NCBI GenBank assembly: GCA_028289365.1
Contig: JANQQM010000139.1
Location: forward strand, 1-48,483
Length of the DNA: 48,483 nt
Direction: 5' to 3'
Origin: Salaquimonas sp.
GTDB taxonomy: Bacteria; Pseudomonadota; Alphaproteobacteria; Rhizobiales; Rhizobiaceae
Shown here: positions 41,483 through 48,483 of the stretch, in pieces
Layout of the letters: every line of letters begins with the position of its first letter
Position numbering within the stretch: position 1 is the first letter of the stretch
The notes under the pieces: model-generated
Seen by the model: the letters and a program-made list of their open reading frames with translations, nothing else
Database searches by the model: none
Told to the model about the DNA's origin: nothing
Made by a program: the position numbers and the translations under genes

Positions 41483-41806
41483 TCAGGATTTTGGCGGGCC
41501 CAGATCCACCAGGCTTGCGATTGAATTGTGAGCGTCTGCCAGGTTCCACTCGTGTTTCTTTGCCGCGTCGCCCACTGCAAGCAGTCCAAGCGGCAACAAG
41601 GCCTTGCAGTCCAGTTTGCAGAATGTCGGTATGTTGTCGATTATCCTGCTGTCTTCGCAGCAATCTGTCTGGCTGGTCTCTATTTCGACCAGGGTCTGGA
41701 TTTCGACAGATGAAGTTTCAAATTCGGCAAGGTCGACATTGCCAATTGCAATCCCTTGCAAGGCACCGACGAAAATAAAACTGATTACGAGCAAAATTCG
41801 AAACAT
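41483..41806 (-). CDS. Small secreted Cys-containing protein
   Basis: A 107-residue protein with a signal peptide (hydrophobic 1-20). The mature part is acidic, with a Cys cluster DCCED, then FCKLDCKALLPLG, and a PPKS end. The CC...C...C arrangement recalls small metal- or disulfide-associated exported proteins. I do not recognise a family. It lies next to the L,D-transpeptidase gene on the same strand and is divergent from another small secreted Cys protein. Both end in PP(K/R)S and both have a Cys-Lys pair. Real coding is supported by the signal peptide and context, not by a known family. Confidence 0.58.
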   Translation of the reverse strand: MFRILLVISFIFVGALQGIAIGNVDLAEFETSSVEIQTLVEIETSQTDCCEDSRIIDNIPTFCKLDCKALLPLGLLAVGDAAKKHEWNLADAHNSIASLVDLGPPKS

Positions 41807-41970
41807 GGGTCGACGAATTAAACAGAAGTTCTTACCGATTTAATACCTCCCCTATCACACTCGCGTGAGTCGGGTTTTCAATTTTTTTCACGAAACTTTG
41901 TTCAGCCCGGTCTTTTTGAAAACACCGGGAAAGCATAGACCGGCATGACTGCCAGAATTAAGCTGTGACC

Positions 41971-42282
41971 ATGAAACACGCCCTTCAACTTCTGATTCTG
42001 ACCTTATTCGTTGTGATTTCCACAATCGCAATCCATGAAAACGGCTATGCATCCGAAGTTGACTGGACACAGTCCACCTCAATCAATGATGAAGACGATA
42101 GCGAATGCGCCTGCAAGGCAAGCATGGGCACTCTGAAACTGGTCTGCGGTGTGACATTGGCGCTGTTAGATGAGCCACAAGTTTCCGATTTCATGCGCCC
42201 CTCCTCCAGGTTCGACCCTTCCCTGGTGGAAAACAGCGATCTCGATCTCTTGTGGAAACTGAAGCGCCCGCCCCGATCCTGA
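41971..42282 (+). CDS. Small secreted Cys-containing protein, divergent partner
   Basis: A 103-residue protein with a signal peptide MKHALQLLILTLFVVISTIA..., likely cut near GYAS. The mature acidic stretch NDEDDSECACKAS is followed by LVCGVTLALLDEPQ and a basic end KRPPRS. ATG 41971 is two codons after an in-frame GTG; its ribosome site is weak. The Cys pattern (C-A-C-K...C) and PPRS tail resemble the divergent protein at 41483-41806, so the two may be related by old duplication. Function unknown. Confidence 0.52.
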   Translation: MKHALQLLILTLFVVISTIAIHENGYASEVDWTQSTSINDEDDSECACKASMGTLKLVCGVTLALLDEPQVSDFMRPSSRFDPSLVENSDLDLLWKLKRPPRS

Positions 42283-42435
42283 TGACAATCGAAGATCTGC
42301 TCGCCTGATCGAATACTGCGCTTCAACAATTCGTTGCTGCGCGGTGCTCGGCAATTCTTCGATCAATCCGACAATCCAAAATTGACATTGACGGAACACG
42401 CTGTTGCAGCGTCTCGTCCAGAACCGGAATCGAAA

Positions 42436-43698
42436 ATGACCTATATAGCCTCACTAGTCTCGTCCTTTGCCAATGAACTTGGTCTAGCCAGAAGTGTTGC
42501 ACGCTCTACCAAGGCCCATCGGAATCTCTTCCTCGCTTTCACGGCACTTTGCATTTTGGTATCGGCGCCCATTCCTGCGCATGCCTTCAATCTGGTCAGC
42601 AAGATCACAAGTGCACCGGTTTTTGCCAATGGTACGGTCAGGGACATCCGCACAGGAATAAACATCTTCCTGCAGAGATCAGATGCACCCAATGATCAAT
42701 TTCTTGATCCTGCAGTCATCGGCTATGGCCTGAAACCAGCAGGCCGGATGGAAATTGAACTTGTCTCCGGCTTCGAACGTGATCCAAAGATCCCGCTCGA
42801 TCCGACGACGATTCTCCTTGTTGCAGGCACGCCGCAACAGGCGATCACCAGCAGATTGGCGGGCTACACCGTCACGCAGGGAAAGAACCCGAATACCTTT
42901 GTCATCACGCCCTCAAAGCCCGAAGGCATGCCACCGAAAACCCTGACCGCCGCTGCTCCTGCCGCCCAACAGGATCCAATCCCTCAAAAGGGTATCAAGA
43001 TCATTCATATCGGCCGAAACATGGCATTTACCAATCGCGGGAAAGCCGGAAAAATCGCAGTCCGGATATTTGACGAGACCGGTTCACTGGAGGCACAGGG
43101 TAACAGCACGATAGATTTTCTACCGACGCCACGCCCACAGGTTTTTCCGACCAACATCCCGGATGGCAAGCGGAACCGTAACTGGCAACGCGTGAAGGCT
43201 GGAGAGGTCGCAGGCGTTTCCCCAAACACCCTGCCTCTTTCTTTCCTGTTGTTCGACAGAAATGAGGATTACGGAAACAAAGGGCTCGATGGCGTCGGCG
43301 TTCTGTCAAAGCATCACATAGAGGAACTGGAGTTCGACGTTCCCGCTTCCCTGAGCCGCTTTAACGGCGGCCTCCTGCTGATGGACAAGAACGGGGATGG
43401 ACTGCTCGATCCCGCAACTGACGCAATCATTGGCGGTATCAAGGAACATGGCCCATTGAACGCCTCCAGCGGCTATGTGGTTTCGCCGGCACGCAACAAC
43501 CAGCCCTACCTTTCGCGCCCGACCGGTCTCATCGACCCAAAAGCTGCAAAGCGTCCGGGTGGCTCAATCCTCGATGTGTTCTATGTCGCGGGAGAAGCAC
43601 CCGGTACCTTTCGCCTGACATTCTCCTTGCTCGAGGACCTGGACGATCCGGGTAGTGGCGACGGTAGCAGCTACACCTATACGATTTTGGTTGAGTAG
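42436..43698 (+). CDS. Secreted protein of unknown function with EF-hand-like loop
   Basis: A 420-residue exported protein. It has a 29-residue n-region and a hydrophobic h-region (30-45), with cleavage likely after PAHA at ~50. The long charged n-region resembles that of extended-signal outer-membrane or secreted proteins. The mature domain is beta-rich, with a calcium-loop-like DKNGDGLLDPATD (317-329) and a DRNEDYGNKGLD loop. Otherwise I recognise no family. ATG 42436 is preceded by GGAATCGAAA; the frame also opens at 42334 without a site. It ends convergently with the LacI gene. Calcium binding is a prediction only. Confidence 0.7.
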   Translation: MTYIASLVSSFANELGLARSVARSTKAHRNLFLAFTALCILVSAPIPAHAFNLVSKITSAPVFANGTVRDIRTGINIFLQRSDAPNDQFLDPAVIGYGLKPAGRMEIELVSGFERDPKIPLDPTTILLVAGTPQQAITSRLAGYTVTQGKNPNTFVITPSKPEGMPPKTLTAAAPAAQQDPIPQKGIKIIHIGRNMAFTNRGKAGKIAVRIFDETGSLEAQGNSTIDFLPTPRPQVFPTNIPDGKRNRNWQRVKAGEVAGVSPNTLPLSFLLFDRNEDYGNKGLDGVGVLSKHHIEELEFDVPASLSRFNGGLLLMDKNGDGLLDPATDAIIGGIKEHGPLNASSGYVVSPARNNQPYLSRPTGLIDPKAAKRPGGSILDVFYVAGEAPGTFRLTFSLLEDLDDPGSGDGSSYTYTILVE

Positions 43699-43719
43699 GT
43701 ATTGAGCCTTGCCTTTCAC

Positions 43720-44754
43720 CTACACCGGGATATTACTCCGCACGGTCGATCCCGGCATCAGGTGAAATCCGATATCGTTGCAGGTGGCAACGGATTCACC
43801 TGACAATCTGCCAATCATCTTTTCAGCCGCAACCTGTCCCAATTTCAGGTGGGAAACGTGGATCGAGGTCAGGCGCTTGTGCAGTACCGAGGCAATTGGC
43901 AGATCCCCCCATCCGGCAATGCCAATGTCTTCGGGTATGCGCATGCCTCTTGCCGTGCAGAATTGCAGCCCGCCGAAAGCCATTGAGTCATTCTGGTAGA
44001 AAACGCATTCCAGGTCCTGGGACGTGGAAAGCAATTGTTCAGTGCCATAAAATCCCGGATAGAAGCTTGCCGTATCATGCAGGCACAATTGCCTACGTAC
44101 ACTTCCCCCGCCATCTTCAACTGCTTTCGTGAATCCGTCGAGCCGCGCTGTCGCGGCATTTGCTGTGTCGTGGGATGTTCCGACATAGCCAAGGGACCGA
44201 TATCCTAGGCTGATCAGATACCGGCCCATTTCAAAACCTGAATCAAAATGGTTGATGCCGACACTGACATCGAGCGGGCTGGAATTCAGATCCCAGATCT
44301 CGACAATTGGCAGGCCTGAATTCCGAAGCATCTCCAGCGAACGAATCGAATGGGAACGCCCGGTCAAAATGAGTCCTGCGGGCTGCCACGAAAGGACCGT
44401 TCTTATCCAGTTCTCTTCTTCTTCGTGTGTGTGTTGGGTTAGGCCAAGAACGGTTTGATGGCCAAAGGAACCGAGCTTGCGGTCAATGCCTTCCAACACT
44501 TGGGTAAACACCTCATTGCCCAGTTCCGGGATTGAAACGCCGACAAATGTTGAATTTTTTTCGCCGGAAAAAACCGTCGCGAGGCGATTTGGCAAATAAC
44601 CCAGCAGATCCACCTGGGCCATCACCTTTTTTCTGGTTTTCTCCGAATAGCCGCCACTTCCGCGCAGCACGCGACTGGCCGTCATTTTCGAAACACCCGC
44701 TGCCTGGGCTACCTCAGCCAAGCTTACCTTATTGGATTTGTTGGGTTTTTCCAT
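43720..44754 (-). CDS. LacI-family regulator, GntR-like (sugar-acid type)
   Basis: A 344-residue LacI repressor. VSLAEVAQAAGVSKMTASRVL (11-31) is the helix-turn-helix with the TASRVL recognition helix; the hinge follows at 50-60, then a sugar-binding-like core. It is divergent from an RbsABC-like transporter. The spacer has operator-like palindromes related to GTTA(C/T)CG(G/A)TAAC, the kind bound by gluconate-type LacI proteins. This supports control of the transporter operon. The inducer is probably the transported sugar or its derivative, which is not known. The stop lies 22 bp from the convergent secreted-protein gene. Confidence 0.9.
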   Translation of the reverse strand: MEKPNKSNKVSLAEVAQAAGVSKMTASRVLRGSGGYSEKTRKKVMAQVDLLGYLPNRLATVFSGEKNSTFVGVSIPELGNEVFTQVLEGIDRKLGSFGHQTVLGLTQHTHEEEENWIRTVLSWQPAGLILTGRSHSIRSLEMLRNSGLPIVEIWDLNSSPLDVSVGINHFDSGFEMGRYLISLGYRSLGYVGTSHDTANAATARLDGFTKAVEDGGGSVRRQLCLHDTASFYPGFYGTEQLLSTSQDLECVFYQNDSMAFGGLQFCTARGMRIPEDIGIAGWGDLPIASVLHKRLTSIHVSHLKLGQVAAEKMIGRLSGESVATCNDIGFHLMPGSTVRSNIPV

Positions 44755-44772
44755 CTGTTCTTAGATAAATAT

Positions 44773-44871
44773 GTTATCGATAACTTTTTTCTTGACTTTT
44801 TGCGTTGACGCATAAATTCTAATATAGATTACGTTACGGGTAACGCAAGCTTTTGATGGCTTATCCGATAA
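44773..44871. promoter_or_regulatory. Operator-like palindromes between LacI regulator and ABC transporter
   Basis: Four elements lie in the 151-bp divergent spacer. These are GTTATCGATAAC (44773-44784, perfect palindrome); TGCGT-TG-ACGCA (44801-44812); CGTTAC-GG-GTAACG (44832-44845); and TTATC-C-GATAA (44861-44871). The first and third match the GTTAcc/ggTAAC half-sites of gluconate-type LacI operators. Possible -35 boxes TTGACT (44792) and TTGACG (44805) sit between them, so binding would bracket the promoters. Multiple spaced sites suggest looping. Assignment to the adjacent repressor is inference. Confidence 0.6.
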
Positions 44872-44905
44872 CCCGAAAAGTGCTGCTGCCACACATGGAG
44901 GAGAG

Positions 44906-46435
44906 ATGTCGCAGCTTCAGAATCAGGGATTGTTTTTTGACGGTATAGACAAGCACTTTGGCGGCACTTATGCGCTGAAGGACGTGTCCTTGACTGTCGG
45001 ACGTGGCGAGATTGTTGCGCTTCTTGGAGAAAACGGCGCCGGCAAGTCTACACTGATCAAGATCCTTGGTGGCATCCATCAGGCAGATGCCGGACAGGTG
45101 ATTATTGACGGTATCCCCTATCAGCATCGTCCAGCCGGGTTTGGCGAACGCCAGAAGGTTGCGTTCATTCATCAGGATCTCGGATTGATCGAATGGATGA
45201 CGGTTGCCGAAAACATCGCGCTGGCACTTGGCTATTCATTGAAGAACGGGCTGATCAGCTGGAACAATGTCGATGAGTTTGCCGAACAGGCGCTGGCAAA
45301 AGTCGATTCTGATTTTGACCCGACGACACGGGTCGAGAATTTGACCCGGACGGAAAAATCTTTGGTCGCCATTGCCCGTGCGCTGGCCGTTGATAGTGAG
45401 TTCCTGGTACTCGACGAACCGACTGCATCGCTGCCCGCCGACGAGGTCGAGCGGCTGTTTGAGGCGTTACGGCCGTTACGCGACAATGGCGTTGGCATGA
45501 TCTATGTCAGCCATAGATTGGACGAAATCTTTCGCATCGCAGACAGGGTCGCAGTTCTGCGAGACGGCATAATGGTTGGTGTGCGCGCAATCGAGCATAC
45601 GACCCCGGAGGAACTCGTGCAGAAGATTGTCGGTCGCAAGACAAGGGCAACCGTCAAATCCCAGAGCGAACTTGGCGACGGCATTCTGAAGCTCACAGAT
45701 TTCTCAGCAGGCGGCGTAGGTCCGCTATCGTTTGAACTCAAGCGTAACGAGATTGTCGGTCTTGTCGGCCTGCGCGGTGCTGGACATGAAAGGATTTCGC
45801 GCGCGTTGTTTGGCCTGACGGAGCATGACGGCGAAGTCACAATTTACGGTGAAGTTCCGGATCTGCGCTCGCCGCAATCTGCAATGGAATCCGGCATTGG
45901 CCTGGTCGCAAGAGACCGGACTGAAGAATCGGTCGCGATGAACCTGACCATCCGCGAAAACACTTTCCTCAATCCTGCCGGCATAGGCAGGGGCATATTT
46001 GATTTACTGTCGCCCGATAAGGAAGCCAGCCAGGCGGCCAAGATCGGTTCGGAACTTGGATTAAGCCCCAATGATCCGAGCCTTCCGATCGAAGCACTTT
46101 CAGGTGGCAATCAGCAAAAAGTCGTCATCGGACGTTGGCTGGCGACCAATCGAAAATTGCTGATCTGCGAAGATCCCACAGCAGGAGTCGATGTTGGCGC
46201 CAAGGCGGAAATTTACGCACTGCTGAACCGGGCGCTTGCCGATGGTGTTTGCATTCTGGTCGTTTCTACCGACTTCGAGGAAATCGCGACCATCTGCAAC
46301 CGCGCAATCGTTTTCAGCCAGGGTGAAATTGTTGATGAACTGTCCGGCAGCCGGCTGACCACCGAGAACGTGATTCAATCAGCCTCCGCCGGCAATCACG
46401 GTAGACAGAAGGGAGCAGATCATGCAGTCGCTTGA
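44906..46435 (+). CDS. Sugar ABC transporter ATP-binding protein, two NBDs (RbsA-like)
   Basis: A 509-residue cytosolic ATPase with two tandem nucleotide-binding domains. NBD1 has an intact Walker A (GENGAGKST, 41-49) and Walker B (FLVLDEPTASL), but its signature reads LTRTEKSLV. NBD2 has a degenerate Walker A (GLRGAGHER) with a good SGGNQQKV signature and Walker B (ICEDPTAG). This one-sided degeneration is normal for RbsA/XylG/MglA proteins. ATG 44906 follows GGAGGAGAG. The permease overlaps its 3' end by 14 bp. The sugar cannot be told; the LacI neighbour suggests a sugar acid or related carbohydrate. Confidence 0.92.
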   Translation: MSQLQNQGLFFDGIDKHFGGTYALKDVSLTVGRGEIVALLGENGAGKSTLIKILGGIHQADAGQVIIDGIPYQHRPAGFGERQKVAFIHQDLGLIEWMTVAENIALALGYSLKNGLISWNNVDEFAEQALAKVDSDFDPTTRVENLTRTEKSLVAIARALAVDSEFLVLDEPTASLPADEVERLFEALRPLRDNGVGMIYVSHRLDEIFRIADRVAVLRDGIMVGVRAIEHTTPEELVQKIVGRKTRATVKSQSELGDGILKLTDFSAGGVGPLSFELKRNEIVGLVGLRGAGHERISRALFGLTEHDGEVTIYGEVPDLRSPQSAMESGIGLVARDRTEESVAMNLTIRENTFLNPAGIGRGIFDLLSPDKEASQAAKIGSELGLSPNDPSLPIEALSGGNQQKVVIGRWLATNRKLLICEDPTAGVDVGAKAEIYALLNRALADGVCILVVSTDFEEIATICNRAIVFSQGEIVDELSGSRLTTENVIQSASAGNHGRQKGADHAVA

Positions 46436-47444
46436 CTCAAGTGCTCTGGAACCGACCAAGGCAGAACTGAAGGGGCTGTCCAGGGGAAAGCGTCTGATGC
46501 GGTTTCTGCCTGTCTATGGATTGGTCATTCTGACCTTTCTTCTGATAATCCTGTTTTCCATTCTGCTGCCGAAAACATTTCCGACAATGCTGAATCTGAG
46601 AGCGATAATCTCGGACAAGGCAATCATTGCCCTGCTGTCGCTTGGAGCAATGATCCCAATGGCTGCCGGACGCATCGATCTGACTGTCGGATACGGCATC
46701 GTACTCTGGCACATACTGGCAATTAGCCTGCAGACCATGATGGGCATCCCCTGGCCGATTGCCGTTCTGATCGTGCTGTGCCTCGGCGCATTGACCGGGT
46801 TTTTCAACGGCCTTCTTGTCGAGGTCGCCAAGATTGACAGTTTCATCGCGACCTTGGGTACAGGCACCGTGCTCTACGCTTTGGCGCTCTGGCATACCGG
46901 CGGCAGGCAGGTGGTTGGCGTTCTGCCAGAGGGATTTTATGCGCTCAACAGCACTTTCATATTCGGTCTGCCGATCACCGGCTACTATCTCCTGATCATC
47001 ACGTTCACAATGTGGATCATTCTCGAATACACGCCTATTGGGCGCTATCTCTACGCCATTGGCGCCAATCCGGGCGCAGCCCAGCTAAATGGTATCCCGA
47101 CAAGAAAATATGTCGTCGGCGCGTTTATTGCTTCTGGCACCATGACTGCTTTGGCCGGCGTTCTGCTTGCTTCAAAATTGCGGATCGGACAGGCCTCTGT
47201 CGGCCTCGAATTTCTTCTGCCCGCGCTTGTGGGCGCATTCCTGGGATCAACCACGATCAAGCCCGGCCGGGTCAATGTCTGGGGCACGGTCGTTGGCGTG
47301 GCAATTCTTGCCGTTGGGATTTCGGGTATCCAGCAATTTGGCGGTTCGTTCTGGGTCGAACCAATGTTCAACGGAGTCACGCTGCTGATCGCAATCGGTA
47401 TTGCCGGTTACGCCCAGCGGCGGAAAGGCGCAACAAAGAGTTAA
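46422..47444 (+). CDS. Sugar ABC transporter permease (RbsC-like)
   Basis: A 340-residue inner-membrane permease of the BPD_transp_2 family with about 9-10 helices. MAAGRIDLTVGYGIV (around 80-95) and the coupling-helix region VGANPGAAQLNGI-like segment YAIGANPGAAQLNGIPTR are the family blocks. GSSTIKPGRVNVWGTVVGV-like GSTTIKPGRVNVWGTV also fits RbsC. ATG 46422 lies inside the ATPase gene with GGGAGCAGATC as ribosome site, so translation is coupled. It forms a homodimeric pore with the ATPase. Confidence 0.92.
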   Translation: MQSLDSSALEPTKAELKGLSRGKRLMRFLPVYGLVILTFLLIILFSILLPKTFPTMLNLRAIISDKAIIALLSLGAMIPMAAGRIDLTVGYGIVLWHILAISLQTMMGIPWPIAVLIVLCLGALTGFFNGLLVEVAKIDSFIATLGTGTVLYALALWHTGGRQVVGVLPEGFYALNSTFIFGLPITGYYLLIITFTMWIILEYTPIGRYLYAIGANPGAAQLNGIPTRKYVVGAFIASGTMTALAGVLLASKLRIGQASVGLEFLLPALVGAFLGSTTIKPGRVNVWGTVVGVAILAVGISGIQQFGGSFWVEPMFNGVTLLIAIGIAGYAQRRKGATKS

Positions 47445-47471
47445 TCAATACTTATCCAAAGGGAGGATATA

Positions 47472-48483
47472 ATGCACAAACGTACTTTTTTAAAATCACT
47501 GCTCGCCTGCACATTCCTGGCTGGCGTTACCATGCCGGCCTTTGGCGAAACACCCTGGGATGGACCAACAACCGGTCCAAAGGCAGCTGAAGGCAAGTCC
47601 ATCGTTCTGGTAGCAGCTGATCTCAAGAATGGCGGCATTCTTGGCGTTACAAACGGTGTGGAAGAAGCCGCTGCCAAAATTGGATGGGAAGTGCGCGTTT
47701 TGGACGGCGCCGGCTCCATTCAAGGCCGCACCGCCGCGATCGGGCAAGCAGTGGCGCTCCAGCCAGATGGATTGATCATCAACGGCTTCGATGCAGTTGA
47801 ACAGCAGGCCGCACTCCAGGAGGTCGTCAGCTCGAATATTCCAATGGTTTCCTGGCACTCCGGGCCAAAAATCGGCTGTGATGCTCCCGGCGGAATTTTC
47901 GCCAACGTTTCAACAGATGCAATGACCGTCTCGGAAGTTGCAGCGAAATGGGCGATGGAAGATGGCGGCGATAATGTTGGCGCGATCATCTTTACCGATT
48001 CCACCTACCAAATTGCCATCGACAAGGCCGACCGCATCAAGGAAACCATTGAGGCGATGGGCGGCAAGGTTCTCGAATATGTCGATACGCCGATTGCTGA
48101 TACCTCAGCCCGCATGGGTCCGCTGACCACCAGCCTGTTGCAAAAATACGGCGATAGCTGGACTCACGCGCTCGCAATCAACGACCTGTATTTTGATTTT
48201 ATGGGCCCGGCATTGACGGCCGCGGGAATACCCGGTGACGGCTCTCCAAAGGCCGGTTCAGCAGGGGATGGTTCCGAGGCTGCTTTCCAGCGGATCCGCA
48301 CCGGGCAATACCAGACGATTACGGTCGCCGAACCGCTTAATCTGCAGGGATGGCAACTGGTCGATGAATTAAACCGCGCGATCAATGGTGAAGCCTGTTC
48401 CGGATATGTCACCGCGCCGGCGCTGGTGACCCAGGAGGGTCTGGCGAAACTGGGTGACAGCAATCAGTTCGATCCGGACTCAA
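47472..48483 (+). CDS. Sugar ABC transporter substrate-binding protein (RbsB-like), 3' end cut
   Basis: The frame runs from ATG 47472, after GGGAGGATATA, to the window edge with no stop, giving 337 codons; the last residues are missing. A Sec signal peptide (MHKRTFLKSLLACTFLAGVT..., cut near AFGE) precedes a two-lobed periplasmic-binding fold. SIVLVAADLKNGGILGVTNG (ligand strand), DGLIINGFDA, then HALAINDLYFDFMGPAL and AEPLNLQGWQLVDELNRAI show the repeated Rossmann-like lobes. Ligand unknown; the extra N-terminal TPWDGPTTGP segment is unlike typical RbsB. It belongs to the same transport operon. Confidence 0.9.
   Translation, partial: MHKRTFLKSLLACTFLAGVTMPAFGETPWDGPTTGPKAAEGKSIVLVAADLKNGGILGVTNGVEEAAAKIGWEVRVLDGAGSIQGRTAAIGQAVALQPDGLIINGFDAVEQQAALQEVVSSNIPMVSWHSGPKIGCDAPGGIFANVSTDAMTVSEVAAKWAMEDGGDNVGAIIFTDSTYQIAIDKADRIKETIEAMGGKVLEYVDTPIADTSARMGPLTTSLLQKYGDSWTHALAINDLYFDFMGPALTAAGIPGDGSPKAGSAGDGSEAAFQRIRTGQYQTITVAEPLNLQGWQLVDELNRAINGEACSGYVTAPALVTQEGLAKLGDSNQFDPDS

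Noticed and set aside
43695-43723. Bidirectional terminator between the secreted protein and LacI genes
   Set aside because: GTAGGT/ACCTAC pair across a 17-nt loop, but there is no T-run on either side and the stem is weak.
1-48483. tRNA genes, CRISPR arrays, insertion sequences or prophage
   Set aside because: No clover-leaf-like sequence, spaced repeats, transposase or phage gene was found by reading; a covariance-model scan was not possible here.

Overview
The window looks like chromosome of a heterotrophic alphaproteobacterium, probably marine or host/sediment associated and near the Rhizobiales/Rhodobacterales. Evidence: moderate GC, dense same-strand operons with ATGA overlaps, a tripartite tricarboxylate transporter (TctCBA), fused IolC-DUF2090, Tat-dependent L,D-transpeptidases, a membrane class III adenylate cyclase and a DMSP-lyase-type cupin. 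I saw no tRNA, rRNA, insertion sequence, phage gene or CRISPR array, and no convincing Rho-independent terminator. Species assignment is inference.

Layout. (1) 1-7.8 kb: the N-terminal part of malonyl-CoA decarboxylase runs off the left edge. It is divergent from a homocitrate-synthase-like enzyme and a GST. Three near-identical 16-bp inverted repeats lie between the divergent genes. Then come a secreted metallo-beta-lactamase-fold protein, a cation/proton antiporter, a Rieske/glutamate-synthase fusion and a 41-residue membrane microprotein. (2) 7.9-16.2 kb, all minus strand: inositol-type kinase/aldolase and dehydrogenase, a LacI regulator, a HAD phosphatase, an MFS carrier, a TauE/SafE permease and a hydroxyisobutyrate-dehydrogenase-like enzyme. 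(3) 16.3-20.8 kb, minus: adenylate cyclase, a cytosolic MBL hydrolase, a class III aminotransferase and an IclR regulator. These are divergent from (4) 20.9-26.7 kb: TctC-TctB-TctA, aldehyde dehydrogenase and a Tm-1-like/UPF0261 protein.

(5) 26.8-34.9 kb holds the centrepiece, a homoprotocatechuate (3,4-dihydroxyphenylacetate) meta-cleavage operon behind a divergent HpaR-type MarR repressor. It encodes the isomerase, the semialdehyde dehydrogenase, two unrelated 2,3-dioxygenases side by side (LigB class III and VOC type I), an aromatic-amino-acid-type PLP decarboxylase, a single-domain FAH-family decarboxylase/isomerase, the hydratase and the aldolase. No 4-hydroxyphenylacetate hydroxylase (HpaBC) is present. 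The embedded decarboxylase, with the nearby aminotransferase and aldehyde dehydrogenase, suggests an upper route from DOPA/tyrosine-type amino acids through the amine and aldehyde to dihydroxyphenylacetate.

(6) 34.9-43.7 kb: a YcaQ-type DNA glycosylase, a cupin of the DMSP-lyase family with a GNAT enzyme, a methyltransferase, and many exported proteins. The exported set includes a beta-trefoil-like protein, a tethered thioredoxin-fold protein, tandem L,D-transpeptidases, two small Cys-containing secreted proteins and a calcium-loop protein. (7) 43.7-48.5 kb: a LacI/GntR-type repressor divergent from a sugar ABC transporter (RbsA-, RbsC- and RbsB-like, the last cut by the right edge), with several operator-like palindromes in the shared promoter.
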